DNA from: an unicellular cyanobacterium SU2 | Lineage (GTDB): Bacteria; Cyanobacteriota; Cyanobacteriia; Cyanobacteriales; Microcystaceae | Reading direction: 5' to 3' | Assembly (NCBI GenBank): GCA_002110465.1 | Contig: NEED01000023.1 | Span: 1 to 64,000, forward strand | Length of the DNA: 64,000 bases | Shown here: in pieces, positions 28,374 through 36,812 of the stretch | How the letters are laid out: the number at the start of each line of letters is the position of its first letter | Position numbering within the stretch: position 1 is the stretch's first letter | Translations under genes and position numbers: made by a program | Notes under the pieces: model-generated | The model's database searches: none | What the model was told of the DNA's origin: nothing | What the model saw: only the letters and a program-made list of their open reading frames with translations

Positions 28374-28447
28374 GATGATTTGAGAAATTTATCTTATAGC
28401 TATGAGCTAACATAACTTAATCAGCAAAATTGTCTCAACCTCCTATT

Positions 28448-29164
28448 TCAACATTGAGCTAATCTCTCGACCAACCGCGTATATCGCTGTTTCTGGTTCC
28501 ATTGATCAACGGAGAGTGCAATGGCCTTCGACGAACCGACGATGATAGCGAGTTGCTTAGCGCGGGTTAATCCAGTGTAAATGAGGTTTCGCGAAAGCAT
28601 GACGTAGTGAGACATAGACACAGGCATAATCACAACGGGATACTCAGAGCCTTGGGACTTGTGGATGGTGCAACTCCAAGCTAATGTGACTTCGTTTAAA
28701 TCAGCATAATCGTATTCGATTTCCTCGCCATCAACGGTAATAATCGCCGATTTTTCAATGGGGTCGATGGCGGTGACTGTTCCTAAATCTCCGTTAAAGA
28801 CGCGGCGATCGTAATCATTCTTGAGTTGGATTACTCTGTCGCCGATTCGGAATGTTGTACCGCCCCAAGTGAGTTCTGGTTTCTCTGGGGAGGGAGGATT
28901 AAGAAGCTGCTGCAAAACTTGATTAAGATTACGAGTGCCTACGAGTCCTCTGGTCATGGGACATAGTACCTGTACATCTGACCTTGGGTCAAAACTCTGA
29001 CGTGGAATAAAGTCCGTGACTAATTCAGAGATCACTTGGACAGTATGCTCAGATTCAGTCCCGCCGTTGTGCCAGAGGCAATCACCATTAGGGTTGTCTG
29101 AGATAGGTTCGAGTTTTGGATAGTGACCTTGGTTAATTTGATGGGCGTTCCGAATAATGGCACT
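28448..29164 (-). pseudogene. C-terminal fragment of a RecD2-type helicase
   Basis: About 239 residues homologous to the C-terminus of RecD2/TraA-like SF1 helicases: SAIIRNAHQINQGHYP, then FRIGDRVIQLKNDYDRRVFNGD-type SH3 region, motif V TIHKSQGSEYPVVIMP and motif VI IYTGLTRAKQLAIIVG. Family members are about 700 residues or more, and the Walker A half is missing. The frame's first 15 codons (29209-29165) do not belong to the family, so the breakpoint is near 29164. DNA beyond it is unrelated. It is non-functional as a helicase. Confidence 0.85.
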
Positions 29165-29621
29165 CGTAGGCGTTAGACTAAGCCAGGTTGTCAAAACGGG
29201 GGCGGCCACTCACAGGGCGATCGCTCTTGCTTTGGGGAAATCCCATAATGCTATCTCGAAATTCCTCAAAGAGAATGGGTTAACTTTAGACCAGATTGTT
29301 GAACGAGTAAGTAAATATGCTTGTCAACCCACCCTATATAGCTCTAATAAGGCTCTGTTGACGCTTCGGCTGCGCTCAGCGTCAACACCGAGCGTAGCCG
29401 AGGTGTTGACACCTAATGGTTTAGTTAATGAGTTTAGGGATCTTCTCAATCTAGATTTGGTTACTTTGGCTAAAGAGGTGATCAATGCTATCTGTGTCTT
29501 GGGTTGGGATGATTTTCTGCGATATTTGTTCGATGGTTGGTCAAAGCCGTTGCAGTGTAAGGTCTTGGGGCTTCTTTGGGGAGTCGTAGATGGGGTCTTA
29601 CAGGTGTCTGATTCAGGCTGA
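29157..29621 (+). CDS. Unrecognised 154-codon frame containing a hairpin repeat
   Basis: The frame spans the recD2 breakpoint and includes AIALALGKSHNAISKFLKEN (possible helix-turn-helix) and a hydrophobic C-terminal half, DLVTLAKEVINAICVLGW. In the middle, the double hairpin repeat at 29357-29410 is read through in frame. No clear SD and no recognised family. It is probably a relic of a foreign gene rather than an active one. Confidence 0.25.
   Translation: MALVGVRLSQVVKTGAATHRAIALALGKSHNAISKFLKENGLTLDQIVERVSKYACQPTLYSSNKALLTLRLRSASTPSVAEVLTPNGLVNEFRDLLNLDLVTLAKEVINAICVLGWDDFLRYLFDGWSKPLQCKVLGLLWGVVDGVLQVSDSG
29357..29410 (+). repeat. Double hairpin repeat with shared loop TCGGCT(G/A)CGCTC
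   Basis: Hairpin 1: GTTGACGCT (29357-29365), loop TCGGCTGCGCTC, then AGCGTCAAC (29378-29386). Hairpin 2: GTCAACACC (29381-29389), loop GAGCGTAGCCGA (the same loop inverted), then GGTGTTGAC (29402-29410). Both stems are perfect 9-bp, and they share GTCAAC. The same loop occurs at 36788-36799. Confidence 0.9.
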
Positions 29622-29790
29622 GGCATTGTCTTTCCTGTGCTCTTTCTCATCGACTAAGCTCAGTAACGACTCAGGTAACTCAACAAACTCTTAAGCTTAA
29701 TTCATAATTGAGTCATTAATTTCTCAGATTACTCCCACATACTAAAAACATGAAATTAATTAAACATTTCTTTAATTGGAGTAATTCATC

Positions 29791-30132
29791 ATGAAAACTT
29801 TTATTGTTAGTGGCTTATCTTCTTTAATCTTTGGTAGTTTTATTTCTTCTGTCTTCGCTAGTGAACTCGCAATGACCTCTAATTCTCAAACAGCTAATCA
29901 ACCTTTTCTTGGTGCTGTTACCTTAGTTGGTCTTGCTAATCAAGGATTTTTAGCTGACCAAGGAATTCCTAGTCATTTAGCATTAGGCTTTGCTGTAAAA
30001 TCTGGTAAAATTGATGGGTACACTTTAGTTAAAGCAGCAATTGAGTCTGGTCGTTTATCCCCTGATACTATTAATAACGCAACTTATTTATCCCAAGTCC
30101 AATTAGAATTATCACAATTGGATAAGAGTTAA
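29791..30132 (+). CDS. Secreted protein of unknown function
   Basis: 113 residues. A signal peptide is clear: MKTFIVSGLSSLIFGSFISS, with cleavage likely after VFA near residue 23. The mature part has GAVTLVGLANQGFLADQGIP and helical segments, with no Cys and no known motif. GGAG lies 11 bases upstream of the ATG. Codon use and gene structure look real. The family was not recognised; a periplasmic location is inferred. Confidence 0.6.
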   Translation: MKTFIVSGLSSLIFGSFISSVFASELAMTSNSQTANQPFLGAVTLVGLANQGFLADQGIPSHLALGFAVKSGKIDGYTLVKAAIESGRLSPDTINNATYLSQVQLELSQLDKS

Positions 30133-30257
30133 TTATTTTCTTAAATAAGCTCTAAGTAAAAAGGAAAATTAGAGCCAATCAGTTAAATTCCTACTGCTAA
30201 ATAAAGAATAGTAGGAATTGAAAATTTCAAGAAATCGACAGAACCTTGAGGAGAATT

Positions 30258-30656
30258 ATGAAAAGAGTCGTTTGGCTATTGTCAGCATTAACTTTGGCTA
30301 TGAGTCCTACAGTAGTAAAAGCAGAAGATATTTTAAGGGGAGGAGAATTAATCGAAACAGGGAGCTTTATAGGGCAAAGCGGTCATACAGTAAGTGGGGA
30401 ATTTCAAATAATTAAAAAAGGAGAAATTCATTATTTAGTTCTTCAAGATAATTTTAAATTTGATGGCGCACCTGATCCCAAAATTGGCTTTTCTAAAAAT
30501 GATGAATTTAGTGAAGATACTCTATTTTCTGGGTTAAATTTAGATGCAGGAAAACAAATTTATCGTTTGCCGTTCGATTTCAACCCAGCTCAATACGATG
30601 AAGTGACACTTTGGTGTGACAAATTCAATGCCGATTTAGCAGAGGCGAAATATTAG
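30258..30656 (+). CDS. Secreted DM13-domain protein
   Basis: 132 residues starting at ATG 30258, with GAGGAG 5 bases upstream; the frame opens at TTG 30246 but that overlaps the SD. A signal peptide (MKRVVWLLSALTLAMSPTVV) ends near KAED. The mature part shows GSFIGQSGHTVSGEFQI, LVLQDNFKFDGAPDP and the terminal VTLWCDKFNADLAEAKY with one conserved Cys, all DM13 features. DM13 is proposed to act in redox or electron transfer at the cell surface. Confidence 0.8.
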   Translation: MKRVVWLLSALTLAMSPTVVKAEDILRGGELIETGSFIGQSGHTVSGEFQIIKKGEIHYLVLQDNFKFDGAPDPKIGFSKNDEFSEDTLFSGLNLDAGKQIYRLPFDFNPAQYDEVTLWCDKFNADLAEAKY

Positions 30657-31022
30657 AGATTGCTCAATAGATGGTCAACACTCAGCAGGAGTTGAAAGGC
30701 ACTCAGCAGGAGGTTTCAGGTTTCTTGAAAGGAGGGAGTGCAAGCTCCCTCCAAACCCCTTTCTCCTTGAAAGGGGAGGCTTGTCAAAGGATTGCAGATT
30801 GCCGATTGTAGATTGTACCCACGACTGAAGTACGGGCGTTGCATCATTACGGGATGATCTGCTATTTTTAACTAGGGTTTGCTGAAGAAAGGATAGAACA
30901 GTGACTCTATGCACGTTACAGACCGATCTAGCGAAGGAAAAAGTGCAACAAAAAAACTTTCTATGGCCCCCAAAAAGCCCTAAAATTGGTAAAAGCCCCT
31001 TGCACTTGGTTTTTCAGAACAA
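30657..31022. repeat. Gene-free repeat patch between the DM13 gene and the IS remnant
   Basis: Holds a 13-base direct repeat CACTCAGCAGGAG (30679-30691, 30700-30712), a perfect hairpin GGAGGGAG/CTCCCTCC (30731-30752), a second hairpin CCCCTTT/AAAGGGG (30756-30776), four in-register heptamers of type ATTGNNG starting near 30791, and the right copy of the 42-bp inverted repeat. The two hairpins could terminate the DM13 transcript. After 30876 the DNA looks like the leader of the IS remnant. Confidence 0.7.
30835..30876 (-). repeat. 42-bp inverted repeat, right copy
   Basis: Exact reverse complement of 27314-27355 (42 of 42 bases). It contains the small palindrome ATCAT/ATGAT. The 3.5 kb between the copies carries the SDR, the recD2 fragment, the 113-residue secreted protein and the DM13 gene. 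Confidence 0.9.
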
Positions 31023-31592
31023 ATGTACCGTAAGAAATCGCGCTCGCTAGATAACATAGAAAACTTTGAATTATTGCCAGGAACCAAGTTATCGTCAGAA
31101 AATCGTTGGGTAATCATAGCGGAACTAATACCTTGGGAGGAGTTTGAAGAAGAATACGCCAAACAGTTTAAAATGGAAAAAAAGAAAAAGCCAAGAACGT
31201 ATCGAAATATAGCAAGAAAAGAGTATTTAAGAATAGCTAAAAAACGTTGTTCTACTAAAAAAGAGAGAAGAGAAGCGATTAGAAAACAACTCAAGTATAT
31301 TGAAAAGAATCTAGTCAGTATAGAGAAACTAATCTTAGAAGGAGCCACCCTAGATAGCCTAAATAAAAGACAAAGAAAGCTTCTGGGAGTTGTCAAAAAA
31401 GTCCATGAACAGCAACTCCAGATGTGGGAAAAAGAAACCAAAAGTGTTCCCCAAAGAATTGTCAGTATAACTCAACCGCATATTCGACCTATCGTGAGAG
31501 GAAAAGCAGGAAAACCCACAGAGTTTGGAGCCAAACTATCTATAAGTTGTATAGATGATTATATATTTTTAGATCGAATAAGTTGGGAAAAC
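31023..31592 (+). pseudogene. IS5/IS1182-type transposase remnant, internally deleted and truncated
   Basis: It starts MYRKKSRSLDNIENFELLPG and IIAELIPWEEFEEEYAKQF, the N-terminus of this transposase group. It then jumps to KKKPRTYRNIARKEYLRIAKK and RIVSITQPHIRPIVRGKAG, omitting the central 100 or more residues that carry the first catalytic Asp. It ends at DRISWEN, where the sequence switches to an oppositely oriented tnpB remnant. About 190 residues of a protein usually over 450 are left. Family naming is from recall. Confidence 0.8.
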
Positions 31593-32340
31593 TATGTGAC
31601 CACAATTCCCACAGCGTTTACTGCTAGGAAAATAGCGATCAATCTTAATTAATTCTTTCCCGTACCATTGATATTTATACTCTAGTTGTCGGTTAAATTC
31701 TCCCCAACTAGCGTCACTAATTGACCTAGCTAATTTATGGTTCTTTACCATATTTCTAATAGCTAAGTCTTCAATAGCAATCAGATCATTTTCTCGAACA
31801 AGCTTAGTGGTTAACTTGTGGAGAAAATCGGTACGGGAATCTTTTATTTGAGCGTGGATTTTAGCTACTTCTAACCTTGCTTTATAGCGATTGTTTGAGC
31901 CTTTGGTTTTCCGACTCAATGCTTTCTGCTTTCTTTTTAGCTTTTTATATAAGCGATTAAATTGTTTGGGGTTGGCTACTTTTTCCCCGTCGCTAGTAGT
32001 AATCAAGCTAGTAATCCCGACATCAATCCCTACTTGTTTACCTGTTTTTGGTAATGGCTTAATAGTCGGATCTTTAATTAAAATCGATACAAACCAGCGT
32101 CCCGATGGGTCAAGTTTCACTGTTACGGTAGAAGGCTTACAATCTTGAGGGAAAAAGCGACTCCAGACAATATTAAGAGGTTTTTTGCTTTTAGCTAAAA
32201 ATAACTTACCATCCTTCCATTTGAAAGCTGATTTAGTAAATTCTGCACTCCCTCCATTACGTTTTTTCTTGAAGTTAGGGTATTTAGCTCGTTGAGCATG
32301 AAAGTTAGTAAAAGCGGAATCGATAGGCACGTTCTGTCAT
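31593..32340 (-). pseudogene. IS200/IS605 tnpB (OrfB) remnant with deletion and lost C-terminus
   Basis: From ATG 32340 it reads MTERAYRFRFY and then meets a stop. The body resumes in another frame as AFTNFHAQRAKYPNFKKKRN and runs through VGIDVGITSL (first RuvC Asp) and IAIEDLAIRNMV (RuvC Glu) to PSSKRCGNCGHI, the first half of the zinc ribbon. Roughly 85 codons between the two parts are missing, and the shared bases GCTTTTAC at the junction suggest a microhomology deletion. The last RuvC Asp and the 3' guide-RNA end are gone. Not functional. Confidence 0.88.
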
Positions 32341-32500
32341 GCCTCACAGTTTAACATATATTCTGTGAGTATGCTAGACTAAAAGAGTAAAGCCGTCCTA
32401 AAAGCGCACCGCCCCGTCTGAGGTTCCCTCAGACATAGGGACGGAGCAAGAAGGACGGGGTTTCAGACCGCAATTTTTCGATTGATCATTCAACCCTACA
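32341..32500 (-). other. Upstream end region of the tnpB remnant
   Basis: On the minus strand, in front of the tnpB start, CCCCGTC and GACGGGG can form a stem around an inner TCTGAGGGAACCTCAGA hairpin (about 32420-32465). Structured ends of this sort are recognised by the IS200/IS605 transposase. The exact element boundary was not fixed. Confidence 0.45.
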
Positions 32501-32630
32501 AGTTGAGTTAGGCGATTCACAATATCCTTGTGTGTTAGAACCGAACGAAAGAATCTAACAGCATCATCGAAATTTTTGGGTTAACAAAAAATATTACTGA
32601 ACAACTATTTTTATTTTAGAAGGAACTTCT

Positions 32631-35255
32631 ATGTCTTTTGTAGGATTACACATTCACAGTGATTATAGTCTGCTTGATGGAGCGTCTCAACTAGATGCTT
32701 TAATTGAGCGAGCGGTAGAATTAGAAATGCCAGCGATCGCTCTAACGGATCATGGAGTGATGTATGGAGCGATCGAACTGATGAAAGTTTGCCGTAATAA
32801 GGGAATTAAACCCATTATTGGCAATGAAATGTATGTTATTAATGATGATATTGAAGTTAACAAACGCCACCGAAGATATCATCAAGTTGTCTTAGCAAAA
32901 AATACTCAAGGCTATAAAAATTTAGTCAAATTAACAAGTATATCCCATCTTAAAGGAATTCAAGGAAAGGGGATTTTTTCCCGTCCCTGTATCAATAAAG
33001 AATTACTAACCCAATATCATGAAGGGTTAATTGTTACCAGTGCTTGTTTAGGCGGAGAAATTCCCCAAAGAATTTTAGCGGGAGATTTAAAACAGGCCAA
33101 AGAAGTGGCTAAATGGTATAAAAAACTCTTTAAAGATGACTACTATTTAGAAATTCAAGATCATGGCTCTAAAGAAGATCGAATTGTTAACCGAGAACTT
33201 GTGAAAATTGCTCGTAATTTAGATATTAAAATTATTGCTACCAATGACTCCCATTTTATCTCTTGCTATGATGTAGAAGCCCATGATGCTTTACTTTGTA
33301 TTCAAACAGGTAAATTAATTACAGAAGACAAACGTCTTAGATATAGTGGGACTGAATACCTAAAATCTGCCGCAGAAATGCGATTATTATTTCGAGATCA
33401 TCTCCCGGATGATGTCATTGAAGAAGCTATTAATAATACCCTAGAAGTTGCTGATAAAATTGAACCTTATAAAAATATTTTTGGAGAACCTCGCATTCCT
33501 AATTATCCTGTTCCTCCAGGACATACTCCTGATAGTTATGTTGAAGAAATAACCTGGAAAGGGTTAATGGAACGGCTAAAATGTCGCTCCCGTGAAGAAA
33601 TTCCTGAGGACTATAAAGAAAGATTAGAATATGAATTAAAGATGCTGCAAAGAATGGGATTTTCGACCTATTTCTTAGTAGTTTGGGATTATATTAAATA
33701 TGCAAGAGATAACAATATTCCTGTAGGACCAGGAAGAGGATCGGCTGCGGGATCTTTAGTCGCTTATTGTTTAAAAATAACTAATATAGATCCGGTTCAT
33801 CATGGTCTTTTATTTGAAAGATTTTTAAATCCTGAACGGAAATCGATGCCCGACATTGATACAGATTTTTGTATTGAAAGACGGGATGAAATGATTCAAT
33901 ATGTTACTGAAAAATATGGAGAAGCTAATGTTGCTCAAATTATTACTTTTAACAGAATGACTTCTAAAGCTGTTTTAAAAGATGTGGCTAGGGTGTTAAA
34001 TATTCCCTATGCAGAATCCGATAAAATGGCGAAAATGATTCCAGTTTCAAGGGGAAAACCCACTAAATTAAAGGTAATGATTTCCGATGAAACTCCTTGT
34101 GTTGAATTCAAAGAAAAATACGATAATGACCCCGAAGTTCGCCGTTGGTTAGATATGGCAATTCGCATAGAAGGAACCAATAAAACTTTTGGAGTTCATG
34201 CAGCAGGGGTGGTTATTTCTTCGGAACCGTTAGATGAAGTTGTCCCTCTCCAAAAGAATAATGAAGGAGCAGTTATTACTCAATATTTTATGGAAGATTT
34301 GGAGTCCTTGGGATTACTAAAAATGGACTTTTTAGGATTACGAAACTTGACAACTATTCAGAGAACAGCAGATTTAATCAAGCAAAATAGAAATATAGAT
34401 ATAGATTTAGATCAATTACCCTTAGAGGAAAGAAAAGCTTTACAAATTATTGCTAAAGGAACTGCCAAAAAGCTTCCAGGTGATATAGAAAAAACCCATA
34501 AACTTTTAGAAAGAGGAGACTTAGAGGGAATTTTTCAGTTAGAATCATCGGGAATGAAGCAAATTGTTAAAGATTTAAAACCATCAGGAATTGAAGATAT
34601 TTCTTCTATTTTAGCTCTTTATCGTCCTGGTCCTTTGGATGCGGGACTTATTCCTAAATTTATTGATCGTAAACATGGAAAAGAAGCGATTCAATATGAA
34701 CATTCTCTATTAGAACCTATTCTTAAAGAAACCTATGCTGTCTTAGTTTATCAAGAACAAATTATGAAGATGGCACAAGATTTAGCCGGTTATTCTTTAG
34801 GAGAAGCCGACTTATTACGTCGAGCAATGGGAAAAAAGAAAATCTCAGAAATGAAAAAGCATCGAGAGATTTTTATTGATGGTTCTACTAAAAATGGGGT
34901 TCCTAGAGATGTAGCAGAAAATTTATACGAACAAATGGTTAAGTTTGCCGAATATTGCTTGAGTTATGACACAGAGATATTAACCGTAGAATATGGAGCA
35001 ATTCCCATCGGTAAAGTGGTAGAAGAAAATCTTGATTGTACCGTTTATACTGTGGAGCAAAATGGCTTTGTTTATACCCAACCGATTCAACAATGGCATC
35101 CGCGAGGACAACAAGAAATCTTTGAATATTGTCTTGATGATGGTTCGATTATTCGAGCAACAAAAGATCATAAATTTATGACGACTGAAGGAGAAATGCT
35201 ACCCATTCATAATATTTTTGAGCAAGGATTAGAGTTACAGCAAATATTTCTCTGA
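32631..35255 (+). CDS. dnaE: DNA polymerase III alpha subunit, N-part, with N-terminal split intein
   Basis: 874 residues. Residues 1-775 are the N-extein: a PHP domain from [18 protein letters not shown], the [11 protein letters not shown] block near 366 and the catalytic PDIDTDF near 407-413. At Cys776 (34956-34958), directly after KFAEY, begins the 99-residue IntN with [14 protein letters not shown] and RATKDHKFM (TxxH block). The partner dnaE-C with IntC is encoded elsewhere, and the halves are joined by protein trans-splicing. AGAAGGA precedes the ATG. This is the known cyanobacterial arrangement, not a truncation. Confidence 0.97.
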   Translation: MSFVGLHIHSDYSLLDGASQLDALIERAVELEMPAIALTDHGVMYGAIELMKVCRNKGIKPIIGNEMYVINDDIEVNKRHRRYHQVVLAKNTQGYKNLVKLTSISHLKGIQGKGIFSRPCINKELLTQYHEGLIVTSACLGGEIPQRILAGDLKQAKEVAKWYKKLFKDDYYLEIQDHGSKEDRIVNRELVKIARNLDIKIIATNDSHFISCYDVEAHDALLCIQTGKLITEDKRLRYSGTEYLKSAAEMRLLFRDHLPDDVIEEAINNTLEVADKIEPYKNIFGEPRIPNYPVPPGHTPDSYVEEITWKGLMERLKCRSREEIPEDYKERLEYELKMLQRMGFSTYFLVVWDYIKYARDNNIPVGPGRGSAAGSLVAYCLKITNIDPVHHGLLFERFLNPERKSMPDIDTDFCIERRDEMIQYVTEKYGEANVAQIITFNRMTSKAVLKDVARVLNIPYAESDKMAKMIPVSRGKPTKLKVMISDETPCVEFKEKYDNDPEVRRWLDMAIRIEGTNKTFGVHAAGVVISSEPLDEVVPLQKNNEGAVITQYFMEDLESLGLLKMDFLGLRNLTTIQRTADLIKQNRNIDIDLDQLPLEERKALQIIAKGTAKKLPGDIEKTHKLLERGDLEGIFQLESSGMKQIVKDLKPSGIEDISSILALYRPGPLDAGLIPKFIDRKHGKEAIQYEHSLLEPILKETYAVLVYQEQIMKMAQDLAGYSLGEADLLRRAMGKKKISEMKKHREIFIDGSTKNGVPRDVAENLYEQMVKFAEYCLSYDTEILTVEYGAIPIGKVVEENLDCTVYTVEQNGFVYTQPIQQWHPRGQQEIFEYCLDDGSIIRATKDHKFMTTEGEMLPIHNIFEQGLELQQIFL

Positions 35256-35300
35256 AAATAATCACTAATTGACTTAGAATTGTTTCAGCTAAAGGAATTT

Positions 35301-35382
35301 AACCCAAGTGGGTGAGCTACCTAGGGGAAGTACCCAACCACATCATTATCCTAAACTGAGGGTTAAGAAATTGCCTAGGAGC
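35301..35382 (+). ncRNA. Candidate structured leader RNA, unknown family
   Basis: ACCC/GGGT hairpin at 35302-35313. A long-range helix pairs GCT-A-CCTAGG (35316-35325) with CCTAGGAGC (35374-35382), with one bulged A. The AACCC at 35301-35305 could instead pair with GGGTT at 35360-35364, so two folds compete. It is followed by very short frames and the 22-residue membrane peptide gene. I could not match it to a riboswitch class. Confidence 0.35.
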
Positions 35383-35446
35383 AAAAAAGCCATGGAAATA
35401 TGAAAGTCTTTCACTTTTATTGCATAGATTAAGCAGGAGAACCCCT

Positions 35447-35515
35447 ATGGAACTAATTTCCCTTACTCTTATTTTGGCTGGCACCTTTTTAGCTGATTAT
35501 CTCCTTCACGGTTAG
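35447..35515 (+). CDS. 22-residue hydrophobic membrane peptide
   Basis: ATG 35447 with GCAGGAG 7 bases upstream encodes MELISLTLILAGTFLADYLL plus HG, one transmembrane helix. Its size suits the single-helix subunits of photosynthetic or transport complexes, but no named subunit was recognised. In front lies a 10-codon frame (MKVFHFYCID, 35400-35432) that ends just before its SD. Confidence 0.4.
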   Translation: MELISLTLILAGTFLADYLLHG

Positions 35516-35565
35516 CGGAAAAGGTTCTCTCAGATTCTGGGTAACTTACTAAATTAATAACGTCG

Positions 35566-35605
35566 AAAAAATCCCCCGTCAAATCCAAGATGATGATGGG
35601 GGATT
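35566..35605 (-). terminator. Terminator after cysH
   Basis: On the minus strand AATCCCCC (35605-35598) pairs with GGGGGATT (35577-35570) and is followed by a run of T. It lies about 30 bases past the cysH stop. It can also serve the small plus-strand gene that ends at 35515. Confidence 0.75.
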
Positions 35606-35636
35606 ATGTTAACTCAATTATGAACTAGAGTTGAGA

Positions 35637-36464
35637 CTATAAGGTACTCGAGTCTAAACTTTGTGCCGCCTCTGGGCTTAAAGGTAAATGTAACCCACAC
35701 TCTTGTTTAAGTCCATGAAAACGGCCATCTCGTTCGCCTTCATCTTCTGCCATCATGGGACGACTTGAATGCCAATCTCCGACCGACACATATCCTTTGT
35801 CAAAATAAGGATGATAGGGCAGATCATGAGCGGTTAAATAGTGATAAATATCACGAGAATTCCAATTTAGGATTGGGTGAACTTTATAGAAGTTTCCCTG
35901 TAGTTCAACCTTTTCCAAAGACCTGCGATGATCGGTTTGATCCCGACGTAACCCTGCTAACCAAGCTGTTGCATTTAATTCAAGTAAAGCCCGTTGCATT
36001 GGTTCTACCTTACGAATCTGATCGTATTGATTGAGAGAATCTACATCTTTCTTATCCCAAAGCTTCCCATAGAGAGCTTCCATGCGGGCTGGAGTAAGGG
36101 GAGATTGATAGACCTTTAAATTGAGGTGTAATCGATTAGTTAGTTCTTCAGCAAAACGATAGGTTTCCGCCGGAAGATAGCCAGTATCAACCCAAATTAT
36201 CGGAATGTGAGGCACAACTTGAGTAACTAAATGGAGCATAACTGCTGCTTGGATACCAAAGCTGGTACTCATTACTAACCCATCTCCGAAGGTAGTAGCA
36301 GACCATTCGACTAGGTTTTGCGCATTGGCCTCTGATAGGAGTTGATTAGTTGCTTGTAAATCAAGATCCGGTTTAGGGGATTGGGGACTGTGGCGAGGTG
36401 TAGAACCCTGAACGAAGGTAGCTTGGGTACCATTTACGGAGTGGAGCAAATCGATATGGGGCAT
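35637..36464 (-). CDS. cysH: Phosphoadenylylsulfate (PAPS) reductase
   Basis: CysH (275 aa) reduces PAPS to sulfite with thioredoxin in assimilatory sulfate reduction. The PP-loop-type substrate site is [31 protein letters not shown] and [16 protein letters not shown] follow, and the catalytic Cys is in QECGLHLP near the C-terminus. The CC-x-C iron-sulfur cysteines of the APS-reducing type are absent, which favours PAPS as substrate. The first 35 residues are variable. It is transcribed leftward, alone. Confidence 0.94.
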   Translation of the reverse strand: MPHIDLLHSVNGTQATFVQGSTPRHSPQSPKPDLDLQATNQLLSEANAQNLVEWSATTFGDGLVMSTSFGIQAAVMLHLVTQVVPHIPIIWVDTGYLPAETYRFAEELTNRLHLNLKVYQSPLTPARMEALYGKLWDKKDVDSLNQYDQIRKVEPMQRALLELNATAWLAGLRRDQTDHRRSLEKVELQGNFYKVHPILNWNSRDIYHYLTAHDLPYHPYFDKGYVSVGDWHSSRPMMAEDEGERDGRFHGLKQECGLHLPLSPEAAQSLDSSTL

Positions 36465-36498
36465 TCGGTAACTGTTTCCCTGGCGTTCAACAATCTTG

Positions 36499-36534
36499 AA
36501 GTTGGGTAATCTTGGCCGTTAAAGTTGGGCAATC
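36499..36534 (-). promoter_or_regulatory. Direct repeat upstream of cysH, possible operator
   Basis: AAGTTGGG(T/C)AATC occurs at 36499-36511 and 36522-36534, 23 bases apart (about two helical turns), 35-70 bases upstream of the cysH start. Nearby, AACTAC/GTAGTT form an inverted repeat (36554-36573), and TATACT (36554-36549, minus strand) may be a -10. A LysR-type regulator of sulfur genes is a guess. Confidence 0.3.
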
Positions 36535-36778
36535 CCAATATATATGGGAGTATAACTACATTGTATCGTAGTTCTTAAAAGGACAACTCTCGTGGTTAAT
36601 TCATTATTATTCTTTAAGATTGATACTGACTAAAATACTTGATCCATAGACCCAAGAGTCATTGAGCGATATGATTATCTAGAAACTGTAACAGATTTGA
36701 ATTAGAGTTGACAGACATACTCAAATCAGTCATGTTACACAAAACACTTCATTGTGCTGTCAGGCAGCCAGTAGAAGT
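36535..36778. other. Gene-free spacer between the cysH control region and the element debris
   Basis: AT-rich DNA without a recognisable gene. Besides the AACTAC/GTAGTT inverted repeat noted for cysH, nothing definite is seen. A promoter for pyrH is expected somewhere between here and 36968 but was not resolved. Confidence 0.4.
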
Positions 36779-36808
36779 TTTAAGACCTCGGCTACGCTCG
36801 GTCTTAAA
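36779..36808 (+). repeat. Hairpin repeat with loop TCGGCTACGCTC
   Basis: TTTAAGACC (36779-36787), loop TCGGCTACGCTC (36788-36799), then GGTCTTAAA (36800-36808). The 9-bp stem is perfect, and its sequence differs completely from the stems at 29357-29410, although the loop is the same. It directly precedes the IS605 right-end relic. Confidence 0.9.
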
Positions 36809-36812
36809 TTAA

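Noticed and set aside
30679-30712. Short direct repeats as a CRISPR array
   Set aside because: Only two 13-base units, no regular spacers and no cas genes; heptamer arrays are also far too short.
34956-35255. dnaE as a truncated or broken polymerase gene
   Set aside because: The end is exactly at the known intein insertion point and continues into a complete IntN, so it is a natural split gene.
35301-35382. The structured leader as a glutamine, c-di-AMP or manganese riboswitch
   Set aside because: It contains partial look-alikes (GGAAGTA, GGGTGA) but lacks the core conserved blocks of these classes.
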